Positions 1-7,105 of a DNA stretch of 29,426 nt are shown here, piece by piece. Position numbers and translations under genes: made by a program. The notes beneath the pieces were generated by a model. That model was given only the letters and a program-made list of their open reading frames with translations, was not told the origin of the DNA and searched no databases. The stretch spans positions 1 through 29,426 of the forward strand of contig CAAGGQ010000049.1 in NCBI GenBank assembly GCA_900769475.1. Reading direction: 5' to 3'. Origin of the DNA: Clostridia bacterium. GTDB lineage: Bacteria; Bacillota; Clostridia; Oscillospirales; CAG-272. The number at the start of each line of letters is the position of its first letter. Positions within the stretch are counted from its first letter, which is position 1.

Positions 1-1
1 C

Positions 2-373
2 GAGGAGGTCCCCATCCGTTTGCCCAAGAGATGGAACATGACCGAGCTTGGCAAGCCCACCTTTGTGAGCGAGTACGGCGGCATCTACTGGAATCCTGCG
101 GAGGAGCACGGCATTGACGCGACCCACGTGGGCAGCTGGGGCTACGGCGACGCTCCTCGCAACGAGGAGGAGTTCGTTGCCCGCTTCCGCGGTCAGACCG
201 AGGCTATCCTCTTCCACCCCCGCATGGGAGCCCTCTGCTATACCCAGCTCACCGACGTGGAGCAGGAGCAGAACGGTCTTTATACCTACGGTCGTAAGGC
301 AAAGTTCGATCCCGCCATCTTCCATGCCATTCTGACCCAGACCGCCGCCATTGAACAAAAGAAGGAGGATTGA
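2..373 (+). CDS. Glycoside hydrolase family 2 protein, C-terminal fragment (beta-galactosidase/beta-glucuronidase type)
   Basis: The reading frame is already open at the left edge, so this is the last 123 or so codons of a longer gene. The fragment has a TFVSEYGG motif; in GH2 enzymes the glutamate of such an SEYG segment is the catalytic nucleophile, here the codon at 71-73. The following stretch with CYTQLTDVEQEQNGLY is typical of the end of the GH2 TIM barrel. The family hydrolyses beta-linked galactosides, glucuronides or mannosides; the fragment does not reveal the substrate. The stop lies 3 bp before the next gene and the next gene's ribosome binding site (GGAGG) sits inside this gene's last codons, so the two are probably co-transcribed. 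An internal TTG at 20 is not a plausible true start because similarity extends upstream of it. Confidence 0.85.
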   Translation, partial: EEVPIRLPKRWNMTELGKPTFVSEYGGIYWNPAEEHGIDATHVGSWGYGDAPRNEEEFVARFRGQTEAILFHPRMGALCYTQLTDVEQEQNGLYTYGRKAKFDPAIFHAILTQTAAIEQKKED

Positions 374-376
374 GCA

Positions 377-721
377 ATGCCATTTATTGATACCAAGCTG
401 AATATTCGCTTGAGCGAGGAGAAGGAGAAGATCCTCAAGACCCGCCTGGGAGAGGCCATTTCCAATTTCCCCGGAAAGAACGAATACTGGTTGATGCTTA
501 ACTTTACCGATAACGCCCGGATGTGGTTCCGCGGATACGATAATTTCCCCATTGCCATGGTGGAGGTACAGCTGTTCGGTCAGGCGGATGAGGAAACCTG
601 CAACCGTATGACCAAAATTTTGTGTGACCTGTTCCACGAGGAATTGAACATTTCGCCCGAGCACATCTACGTCAAGTACACCTTCTGCGAGAGCTGGGGC
701 TGGAACGGCGAGAATTTCTGA
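377..721 (+). CDS. MIF-like tautomerase superfamily protein
   Basis: The protein has 114 residues, the usual size of a macrophage migration inhibitory factor homologue. It begins Met-Pro-Phe; the tautomerase superfamily uses the proline exposed after methionine removal as catalytic base, and it is present. The segments NISPEHIYVKYTF and ESWGWNGENF match the C-terminal half of MIF-like proteins. The likely activity is keto-enol tautomerisation of phenylpyruvate-like compounds; the physiological substrate is unknown, and gut bacterial MIF homologues are sometimes discussed as host-interaction factors. The ATG lies 3 bp after the GH2 stop and about 40 bp before the lipoprotein gene, with no terminator in either gap, so the three genes may form one operon. 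Cytoplasmic; no signal peptide is visible. Confidence 0.82.
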   Translation: MPFIDTKLNIRLSEEKEKILKTRLGEAISNFPGKNEYWLMLNFTDNARMWFRGYDNFPIAMVEVQLFGQADEETCNRMTKILCDLFHEELNISPEHIYVKYTFCESWGWNGENF

Positions 722-761
722 TCCCCGCATCCCACTTTCATTACAAAAGGAGATCGATCAT

Positions 762-3245
762 ATGAAACACGTAAAGCACACCTACCGTCTGCTTTGTCTG
801 CTTCTGGCAGGGATTCTTCTGCTGGCCTCCTGTGCCGGTGGAGGAGCGCAGAGTGGCACCAACGGTACCACCCAAGCTCCCGCTACCACCGCGCCTCCCC
901 CTTCGGTAGAGGAGGGTCCCCTTTCCCTGACCTGGCATCACGGCCGGGTGTATTCGGGAGAGAAGGGCGACGGCAAGCGGGGCGAGATCCGTGACGGAGA
1001 TGATTTCTATTCCTACACCGATATTTTCTGCGTTCCCAAGGCCGGCACCACCATCACATTTGTGGATGACGATACCAACGCCGGTGGCGACAAGGGCTAC
1101 GCCGATGACGCCACTATGGTGCTTTCCGCCTGGGTGGAAAAGGACGGCGTTTGGGTATTTGATACGTATGGCGCTAACTATTACAGCTCTTCGGCACCCA
1201 AGTCGGACATCGTATCCTACGGCAAGAACGGTGGCATCGTTTATACCTACACCACCTCCGTGGATAATGAATACCTGCGCCTCTGCTACCGCTCGGGGCA
1301 AACCGCAACCTTTACCCCCTCGCCCTACGCTGAGGTGACCGCCGAGGTCACGGGAGCGGACGGAACCCTGAAGGCGGATCTGCCCTACTTGGAGTGGCTG
1401 CGGGGCAGTGCCGAAAAGAGCTATTACCCCGTGCTGGAGGGCGTAACCATCAACGCCATTGGCGATAGCTACATCGCTCCCTCCAACACCATGAAGATGT
1501 GGCCCGACCTGCTGGTGGATAAGTATTTTGGTGAGTTGTTCAACTACGGCATCGGCGGCAGCACGGTGACCAATTACGTAACCAACAAGAATCCCATGTG
1601 CGATCGCTTCACCTCCATGAAGCGGAATTCTCCTGACATCGTGATCCTGGAGGGGGGACGGAACGACTTTACCCGTCTGGCGTCTATCGGTACCCTCAAC
1701 AGCACCGATACCACCACCTTTATGGGAGCACTTAACGTGATCATTACCGGCTTGAAGGAAATGTATCCCAAGGCCATGATCGTTTGCATCACGCCCTGGA
1801 ACTTCCCGGGTACCAACGATCTCGGCCTGCAGTATCATGATTTCGTCAATGCCATGCTGCAGGTGGCCGAGGCCAGAGGCGTTTACTGCATCAACGCCTC
1901 CATTCCCGAGGTCATGGGCGTGGATATGTCGGACGCAGGCTTCCGCGCCGCGTACTGCAAGGATCCCAACGATAACAGTCATCTGAATCAGGCCGGCATG
2001 AAGCTGGTGATGCCTGCCTTTGAAAAGCAACTGGCCGCCTACTATGAGGACTTTCTCAAGACCGGTGGTCCCCAGGTAGCCGGTCCCCAGACCCTGGAGC
2101 TGAAGTGGAATTTCGGCTACGTAGCTTCTTCTACGCATGCCAGCACGCCCGACCGGCTGGTGCCGGATGGAGGCAGATATTCCTACACCGACGTTTTCTG
2201 TGTTCCCCATGCGGGCACCACCATCGTGTTCAAGGATGACAATACCAATGACAACAACGACGGCAGATTCGCCTCGTCCTCGGCCTATGTGGTGTCCTCC
2301 TGGAAGGAGGTCAACGGCACCTGGGTGCTGGATACCAACGGCGCCAACTATGCGGGATCGGGAAGCGATGCGTCCTCCATCTTGACGTCCTATGAAAACG
2401 GCGTGGTGACCTACACCTACACCACCACCCTGGATAACGAGTGCCTGCGCCTCTGCTATCGCTCGGGAGAAACGAGCACCTTCCATCCAGCGGCGCACCC
2501 CACGGTAACCGCCGAGGTGACCCTCAAGGAGGGAACGGCTATGGAAAAGCTGTATCTGCAAAAGTGGGTCGAGGACAGCAAGAAGAATTATTACAATTCG
2601 GTGCTGGAGGGACTGACGGTAAACGCCATCGGTGACAGTTACTTTGCCGGCAACGGCCTGGAATCGGGACACATCTGGATCCAGCTGCTGGCCAGAAAGT
2701 ACAGCCAGAGCATGAACAACTACGGCATCAACGGCTCCATGGTATCCAATTACACGGGAACCAATAAGCCCATGTGTTTGCGTTATAACGCCATGGCGGA
2801 CAATTCGCCGCACATCGTGCTCATCGAGGGCGGAAAGAACGACTACAACCAGGGTACCCCCTTGGGAAGCGTCGATAGCCACGATAACAAAACTTTTATG
2901 GGGGCGCTGAACGTGATCATTGAGGGGGTAAAGGCCAAATACCCCAACGCCATGATCGTTTGCGTTACTCCCTGGAACTTTACCAACACCCGCAGTCATA
3001 CCCTGGTATCGGTGGATTACGCCAACGCCATGAAGCAGGTGGCCGAGGCACAGGGCGTGTATTGCATCTATGCGTACGATCCCGAGATCTCGGGAGTGGA
3101 CATGACTAACGAGGACTTCCGTGCCAAATATTGCATGAAGCCCAGCGACGTCAGCCACTTGAATCTGGATGGTATGAAGATCGTAATGCCTCGCTTCGAG
3201 AAGCTTTTGGCAGAGTTCTATACCGATTTTTTGGCAAAGAAATAA
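762..3245 (+). CDS. Lipoprotein with two tandem SGNH/GDSL hydrolase modules
   Basis: The 827-residue protein starts with a charged n-region, a leucine-rich core and a lipobox ending LASC, so it should be lipid-anchored outside the membrane. The rest is an internal duplication. Each half begins with a beta-rich segment (YTDIFCVPKAGTTI in copy 1, YTDVFCVPHAGTTI in copy 2) followed by an SGNH hydrolase domain. Copy 1 has GDSY (Ser236), YGIGGS, GGRND and D404-x2-H407. Copy 2 has GDSY (Ser626), YGINGS, GGKND and D796-x2-H799. Both copies therefore keep the Ser, Gly, Asn, Asp and His blocks and look catalytically competent. The family includes carbohydrate deacetylases and esterases; next to a GH2 gene, removal of acyl groups from glycans is a reasonable inference. 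An AAAGGAG ribosome binding site precedes the ATG. Confidence 0.82.
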   Translation: MKHVKHTYRLLCLLLAGILLLASCAGGGAQSGTNGTTQAPATTAPPPSVEEGPLSLTWHHGRVYSGEKGDGKRGEIRDGDDFYSYTDIFCVPKAGTTITFVDDDTNAGGDKGYADDATMVLSAWVEKDGVWVFDTYGANYYSSSAPKSDIVSYGKNGGIVYTYTTSVDNEYLRLCYRSGQTATFTPSPYAEVTAEVTGADGTLKADLPYLEWLRGSAEKSYYPVLEGVTINAIGDSYIAPSNTMKMWPDLLVDKYFGELFNYGIGGSTVTNYVTNKNPMCDRFTSMKRNSPDIVILEGGRNDFTRLASIGTLNSTDTTTFMGALNVIITGLKEMYPKAMIVCITPWNFPGTNDLGLQYHDFVNAMLQVAEARGVYCINASIPEVMGVDMSDAGFRAAYCKDPNDNSHLNQAGMKLVMPAFEKQLAAYYEDFLKTGGPQVAGPQTLELKWNFGYVASSTHASTPDRLVPDGGRYSYTDVFCVPHAGTTIVFKDDNTNDNNDGRFASSSAYVVSSWKEVNGTWVLDTNGANYAGSGSDASSILTSYENGVVTYTYTTTLDNECLRLCYRSGETSTFHPAAHPTVTAEVTLKEGTAMEKLYLQKWVEDSKKNYYNSVLEGLTVNAIGDSYFAGNGLESGHIWIQLLARKYSQSMNNYGINGSMVSNYTGTNKPMCLRYNAMADNSPHIVLIEGGKNDYNQGTPLGSVDSHDNKTFMGALNVIIEGVKAKYPNAMIVCVTPWNFTNTRSHTLVSVDYANAMKQVAEAQGVYCIYAYDPEISGVDMTNEDFRAKYCMKPSDVSHLNLDGMKIVMPRFEKLLAEFYTDFLAKK

Positions 3246-3251
3246 GACACC

Positions 3252-3296
3252 AAGAAGGCCCGCCCGCAACGGTTGTTGCAGGCGGGCCTTCTTTTT
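3252..3296. terminator. Bidirectional intrinsic terminator
   Basis: The left arm GAAGGCCCGCC pairs perfectly with GGCGGGCCTTC. An inner GCAAC/GTTGC extension follows after one mismatch, with a GGTT loop. A T-run follows on the plus strand and an A-rich segment precedes the stem, so it can end both the lipoprotein transcript and the convergent rnhA transcript. Confidence 0.9.
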
Positions 3297-3310
3297 GTAT
3301 TTCGTTTGTA

Positions 3311-3745
3311 TTACAGTTGATCTGCGTAGGCGGTAGCCAGCCGATCACAGCGCTCGTTGTAGGGGTGGCCGTTGTGTCCCTTCACCCACACCAGAGTCAC
3401 CCGGTGGATGGAAAGCAGCTCCAGAAGGCGCTCCCAAAGGTCGGCGTTGAGGGCAGGGGAGCGGTCGGCCTTCTTCCATCCGCGAGAGCGCCAGGAAACG
3501 GCCCAGCCCAGGGTAATGGCATCGGTGAGGTATTTGGAATCCGAGGTCAGGGTCACCTCGCAGGGCTCCTTCAGCGCCGCCAGGGCCTCAATGGCCGCGG
3601 TCAGCTCCATGCGGTTGTTGGTGGTCATGGGATCTCCGCCCGAAAGCTCCTTTTCTCGGCCGCCGTACACCAATACGGCTCCCCAACCGCCCTTGCCGGG
3701 ATTGCCGCGGCAGGCACCGTCGGTATAAATGTCTACGTGCTTCAT
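3311..3745 (-). CDS. rnhA: Ribonuclease HI
   Basis: The 144-residue cytoplasmic enzyme cleaves the RNA strand of RNA-DNA hybrids, such as R-loops and primer remnants. The family's catalytic acidic residues are present: Asp9 in YTDGAC, Glu47 in RMEL, Asp69 in TSDSKY and Asp134 in NERCD. His124 of VKGHNGH, which assists catalysis, is also present. The length is that of minimal bacterial RNase HI, with no N-terminal hybrid-binding domain. A ribosome binding site (AGGAGG on the minus strand) precedes the ATG. The gene stands alone, convergent with the upstream lipoprotein gene and divergent from the next one. Confidence 0.95.
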   Translation of the reverse strand: MKHVDIYTDGACRGNPGKGGWGAVLVYGGREKELSGGDPMTTNNRMELTAAIEALAALKEPCEVTLTSDSKYLTDAITLGWAVSWRSRGWKKADRSPALNADLWERLLELLSIHRVTLVWVKGHNGHPYNERCDRLATAYADQL

Positions 3746-3774
3746 GTGGAGTCCTCCTGTTGATCAATAGCACT

Positions 3775-3803
3775 ATTATACAATAGATTTGACACTTTTG
3801 CAA
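3775..3803 (-). promoter_or_regulatory. Promoter of rnhA
   Basis: Read on the minus strand, TTGCAA (3803-3798) and TATAAT (3780-3775) are separated by 17 bp, about 30 bp upstream of the rnhA start codon. Confidence 0.7.
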
Positions 3804-3908
3804 TCGGCTTTCCGCTTTTTTTCAAGTCTTTTTTCGACTTTTTCCATGGAAAAACCTCTTTTTTCTGCAAAAAACAAAAAATTTACATCTGTTTTTTGAA
3901 AAAATCTA

Positions 3909-3937
3909 TTGATTCTGTGTTAAGTTTTGTTTATAAT
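3909..3937 (+). promoter_or_regulatory. Promoter of the E2-like/DUF2500 pair
   Basis: TTGATT (3909-3914) and TATAAT (3932-3937) are separated by 17 bp. The preceding 100 bp is strongly AT-rich. It is divergent from the rnhA promoter. Confidence 0.8.
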
Positions 3938-3952
3938 AAAAGGCGTATATTC

Positions 3953-3973
3953 TTCGGTGCACCTTGCACCGAA
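3953..3973 (+). promoter_or_regulatory. Perfect 9-bp hairpin in the 5' UTR, just before the ribosome binding site
   Basis: TTCGGTGCA and TGCACCGAA form a perfect stem around a 3-nt CCT loop. It starts about 10 nt after the expected transcription start and ends 8 nt before the AAAGGG ribosome binding site. It has no T-run, so it is not a terminator. A 5' stabilising stem or a protein-binding site is possible. Confidence 0.5.
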
Positions 3974-3993
3974 CCAAAAAGAAAGGGTTATTT

Positions 3994-4884
3994 ATGCCGG
4001 AACAAAAGAAAAGACGCCGTCGCTGGGGCGATCGCTCCGACGGTCGCAAGCTGCGCACCATCAACCCCATGAATAAGTTTATGCCGTACATCATGCCCCA
4101 ACGTTGCGATGCCTGCAACACCTATGCGGATATGTTCGACATTACCAAAACCGATAAGTTCTGCCGCCAAAAGGTGAGAGAAGGAAAGACCAGCTTCGGC
4201 TTTTTGCACGTCATGCTGGCGGCCTACATTCGGATGCTTTCCCAGCGTCCCGGAGTCAACCGCTTCGTGAGCGGCCAGAAGATCTATGCCCGAAACGACA
4301 TTCAGATCGTTATGACCATCAAAAAGACGCTCTCCATCGAATCTCCCGATACCTGTATTAAGGTGCGGTTCAACCCCGACGATACCATCGACGAGGTGTA
4401 CGAGAAATTCAATAAGGTGGTGGCCGAGGTGCAGTCTAAGCCCGAGGAGAAAAACTCCTTTGATAAGCTGAACAAGGTGCTCTCCCTCATTCCCGGTCTG
4501 CTCTGCCGCTGGACGGTAGGATTTTTGAATCTGCTGGATTATTTTGGTCTTCTGCCCAAAAAGCTCCTTTGGCTCAGCCCCTTCCACGGTACCATGATCA
4601 TTACCAGCATGGGCTCCCTGGGCATTCGTCCCATCTATCACCACATCTACAACTTTGGTAACCTTCCCGTATTCCTGGCCTACGGCGGACGGCGTTCCGT
4701 GGTGGCCTGCGATGCCGAGGGAAAGGCATACACCAAAAAGTACATCGAGTTCAAGGCCGTGACCGACGAGCGTATTTGTGACGGCTATTACTATGCGTCG
4801 GCATTTAAGCTGATCAAGCGTTACGTTGAGAATCCCGAGCTCCTGGAGGTCAAGCCCGAGCAGGTGATCGAGGACATCGACTAA
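3994..4884 (+). CDS. Stand-alone 2-oxoacid dehydrogenase acyltransferase (E2)-like domain protein, catalytic His replaced
   Basis: The 296-residue protein resembles the catalytic trimerising domain of E2 acyltransferases (chloramphenicol acetyltransferase fold) but lacks the lipoyl and E1-binding domains. The recognisable parts are SPFHGTMIITSMGSLGI, matching the E2 segment before the active site, and FKAVTDERICDGYYYASAFKLIKRYVENPELL, which sits where E2 enzymes carry the H-x3-D-G active-site motif. Here the motif reads E259-x3-D263-G264, so the general-base histidine is missing while Asp-Gly remains. The N-terminus is very basic (KKRRRRW). I chose the ATG at 3994, 6 nt after AAAGGG, over an in-frame TTG at 3964 that falls inside the 5' UTR hairpin. 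A DUF2500 gene follows. The function is unknown; there are no E1 or E3 genes nearby. Confidence 0.7.
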   Translation: MPEQKKRRRRWGDRSDGRKLRTINPMNKFMPYIMPQRCDACNTYADMFDITKTDKFCRQKVREGKTSFGFLHVMLAAYIRMLSQRPGVNRFVSGQKIYARNDIQIVMTIKKTLSIESPDTCIKVRFNPDDTIDEVYEKFNKVVAEVQSKPEEKNSFDKLNKVLSLIPGLLCRWTVGFLNLLDYFGLLPKKLLWLSPFHGTMIITSMGSLGIRPIYHHIYNFGNLPVFLAYGGRRSVVACDAEGKAYTKKYIEFKAVTDERICDGYYYASAFKLIKRYVENPELLEVKPEQVIEDID

Positions 4885-4901
4885 AGCAGGAGGAACGAGA
4901 A

Positions 4902-5258
4902 ATGGCAATGGCTGGATTTTTTGGCCTGTTTTGGCTGGTATTCGTCTTTGTGTTTGGCGTGATCATCTTTACCATCGTGCGCTCCCTTACGCAGTGGAAC
5001 AAGAACAATCACGCGCCCCGTCTTCGCGTAGCGGCTACAGTGGTGGCAAAGCGGACCGATCTGCACCGTCACCATCATGCGGGGGAGCATCACCACCATT
5101 CCGTTCATCAAACCTATTACGTTACCTTCGAGGTGGAGAGCGGTGATCGCATGGAGCTTTCGGTGGAGGGAAATCAGTACGGTCTTTTGGTGGAGGGCGA
5201 TCGGGGATCCCTCACCTTCCAGGGAACCCGCTTCCTGCAGTTTGAACGGGAATTTTAA
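4902..5258 (+). CDS. DUF2500 family membrane protein with a histidine cluster
   Basis: The 118-residue protein has one N-terminal membrane segment (about residues 5-27, very rich in Phe and Val) and a soluble beta-rich remainder. The patterns RVAATVVAKRT, YYVTFEVESGDRMEL and EGDRGSLTFQGTRFLQF are characteristic of DUF2500. Between them lies a cluster with about nine histidines in residues 55-69 (HRHHHAGEHHHHSVH), which suggests metal binding. The gene starts 17 bp after the E2-like gene with a strong AGGAGGAA site and ends at a terminator, so the two form an operon. The biochemical role of the family is not known to me. Confidence 0.75.
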   Translation: MAMAGFFGLFWLVFVFVFGVIIFTIVRSLTQWNKNNHAPRLRVAATVVAKRTDLHRHHHAGEHHHHSVHQTYYVTFEVESGDRMELSVEGNQYGLLVEGDRGSLTFQGTRFLQFEREF

Positions 5259-5269
5259 TCACATCCAAG

Positions 5270-5308
5270 AAATCACGACCAACCTTTGGGACGGTCGTGA
5301 TTTTTGTC
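5270..5308 (+). terminator. Intrinsic terminator after the DUF2500 gene
   Basis: The arms AAATCACGACC and GGTCGTGATTT pair perfectly over 11 bp with a 12-nt loop, followed by TTTTGTCTT. Confidence 0.88.
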
Positions 5309-5326
5309 TTATTTTTTCATCCCCTA

Positions 5327-5355
5327 TTGACAACCGCAGGGCTTCATGCTATAAT
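5327..5355 (+). promoter_or_regulatory. Consensus promoter of the ABC exporter operon
   Basis: TTGACA (5327-5332) and TATAAT (5350-5355) are both consensus hexamers, spaced by exactly 17 bp. The 5' UTR to the first ATG is about 120 nt and AT-rich; it includes a TTTTTT-GACG-AAAAAA stem, and no known riboswitch is recognised in it. Confidence 0.88.
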
Positions 5356-5480
5356 AAATCTGCAATGGTACAGTTAATACAGTTTTTTGACGAAAAAATT
5401 TTAATAAATCGTGTAACCTTTGGAGGATTTTGGCGACCTATTGTACAAAGGCAAAACGATCCGATAAAGGAGGAAAGCGT

Positions 5481-6158
5481 ATGCATCGTTTTTGGAAGAA
5501 AGTCAACCGCGGGCTTCTGCTGGGAGGCGTCCTTTTGCTGGGGCTGATCGTGTTCATCGCGGTCAAGGAAGCACAGTTCCGGCAGGAGATCCCTGCCATC
5601 CGCGAGAACGTGGAGGGCTGTATGCAGGAGCTACTGGAAATCAACATCACTCCCGAGGGGGTGGAGCCGGGAGATTCCCTCACCGAGGCGCAAAAGGCCG
5701 ATCGCCGTGCCGCCCTCGAGGCCTGGTTTGATCGCTATTGGGATCCCTCCGCAGACGAGGAGGTGCAGTACTGTGACGCCGACGAGCTTCGTACCCGCTA
5801 CCTGGACGTGCTGGAGGATATGGTGCTGGATTGCTATTACGATGTGCAGTTCTCCATCACCGATCAGGACATTGACGTGGTGCCCAACGGCCCGGATTAT
5901 GCCACCGTAAGTCTGTTTTCCGATACCGTAAAGGCAACTTATCGGGGCTTTACCGCCGATAGTCTGTTCCTCAGTCAGCGCAACGTGTACGTGGAGATCG
6001 AGGAGGGTGAGGTCTGTGATCCCACCGTCTTCGAGGGTGTGTATAACGTGCATGCCGAGATTGAATTCAAGCGGGTCAATGGGGAGTGGAGGATCATCGG
6101 CTTTATCGGCACGGCCTGGCATCGAAATTCCCACACCAAGGAGGGGGTGAGCGCATGA
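5481..6158 (+). CDS. Membrane-anchored protein of unknown function, first gene of the ABC operon
   Basis: The protein has 225 residues. An N-terminal membrane segment (about residues 12-29, GLLLGGVLLLGLIVFIAV) follows a short basic stretch, so most of the protein should lie outside the membrane. The exterior part is acidic; its C-terminal half (ATVSLFSDTVKATYRGF to FKRVNGEWRIIGFIG) has the alternating pattern of small NTF2-like or lumazine-fold domains, but I do not recognise a family. I chose the ATG at 5481 because AAAGGAGGAA lies 5 nt upstream; a TTG at 5430 is possible but sits too close to its own GGAGG. The stop overlaps the next start (ATGA), so it is translationally coupled to the ATPase and may be an accessory subunit. 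Confidence 0.65.
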   Translation: MHRFWKKVNRGLLLGGVLLLGLIVFIAVKEAQFRQEIPAIRENVEGCMQELLEINITPEGVEPGDSLTEAQKADRRAALEAWFDRYWDPSADEEVQYCDADELRTRYLDVLEDMVLDCYYDVQFSITDQDIDVVPNGPDYATVSLFSDTVKATYRGFTADSLFLSQRNVYVEIEEGEVCDPTVFEGVYNVHAEIEFKRVNGEWRIIGFIGTAWHRNSHTKEGVSA

Positions 6159-7105
6159 GCAACGTGGTATTGCACATCGAGCATTTGAATAAGACCCTGG
6201 GCAAGCGGCAGATCCTGCACGATATTTCTTTTGATACCTACGGGGGAGAGGTGTTTGGGTTCCTCGGCCCCAACGGCGCTGGCAAAACCACCACCATCAA
6301 GATCGCCGCAGGGCTTTTGACCCTGGACGAGGGCGAGATCTCGATCTGCGGCTTTGATATGCGCCGTCAATTCGAGCAGGCCATGGCTCAGGTAGGGGGG
6401 ATCGTGGAGAATCCCGAGTTCTATAAGTATCTCTCGGGGCTGGAAAATCTTCGTCTGTACGCCAATATGCGGGAGGGGGTTACCGAGGAGCGCATCCGCG
6501 AGGTGGTGCATCTGGTGGGCCTGGACAACCGTATTCACGAAAAGGTGGGGCGCTATTCCCTGGGTATGCGCCAGCGCTTGGGCGTAGCCCAGGCCATTTT
6601 ACATCATCCCCGTTTGCTGATCCTGGATGAGCCCACCAACGGATTGGATCCCGCGGGCATTAAGGATCTGCGCGATATTCTAAAATCCCTGGCCCACGAG
6701 GAGGGGGTAGCGGTCATGGTCTCCAGCCATCTGATGAGCGAAATGGAGCTGATGTGTGACCGCGTGGGCGTGATCGTGAACGGACGTCTGCACAGCGTGC
6801 ATACCGTTGAGGAAATGGTGGCCGCGGCGGCTCCTGACCACGCCGAATATCTCATTTCGGTCAACGATCCCCAAAAGGGCATGGCTCTTCTTGAGGGCAT
6901 GGCGGTGGAGGCTCGCCTCACCGAGCAGGGGCTTTTGAACGTGGTTCTGGCGGGAGAGCGGGTGGAGGAACGCCTGGCCGAGATCAACCGTGCCCTGGTC
7001 ACCGGGGGGCTTTCCCTTTACACGGTGTCCAAAAAGGAGAACCGCAAGCTGGAGGACGTATTTATTGAATTGACGCAAGCAGAGGGAGGTGGACAGATTG
7101 CGTAA
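6155..7105 (+). CDS. ABC transporter ATP-binding protein (BcrA/multidrug export type)
   Basis: The 316-residue nucleotide-binding subunit has Walker A GPNGAGKT (residues 38-45), a Q-loop region around VGGIVENPEF, ABC signature YSLGMRQR (about 134-141), Walker B LLILDEP (154-160) and the H-loop SSHLMSEM. The NPEFYKYLSGLENL segment and the C-terminal extension beyond residue 230 are typical of the bacitracin/lantibiotic-resistance (BcrA-like) DRA subfamily. It would energise the permease encoded next. The ATG overlaps the upstream stop by 4 bp; the ribosome binding site is the GAGGGGG inside the upstream gene. The substrate cannot be deduced. Confidence 0.9.
   Translation: MSNVVLHIEHLNKTLGKRQILHDISFDTYGGEVFGFLGPNGAGKTTTIKIAAGLLTLDEGEISICGFDMRRQFEQAMAQVGGIVENPEFYKYLSGLENLRLYANMREGVTEERIREVVHLVGLDNRIHEKVGRYSLGMRQRLGVAQAILHHPRLLILDEPTNGLDPAGIKDLRDILKSLAHEEGVAVMVSSHLMSEMELMCDRVGVIVNGRLHSVHTVEEMVAAAAPDHAEYLISVNDPQKGMALLEGMAVEARLTEQGLLNVVLAGERVEERLAEINRALVTGGLSLYTVSKKENRKLEDVFIELTQAEGGGQIA

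Noticed and set aside
741..3269. An 842-codon open frame on the minus strand across the whole SGNH lipoprotein gene.
   Set aside because: The plus-strand product has a lipoprotein signal and two full sets of SGNH motifs, whereas the antisense product is a low-complexity Gly/Val/His-rich sequence with no ribosome binding site. It is a codon-bias shadow.
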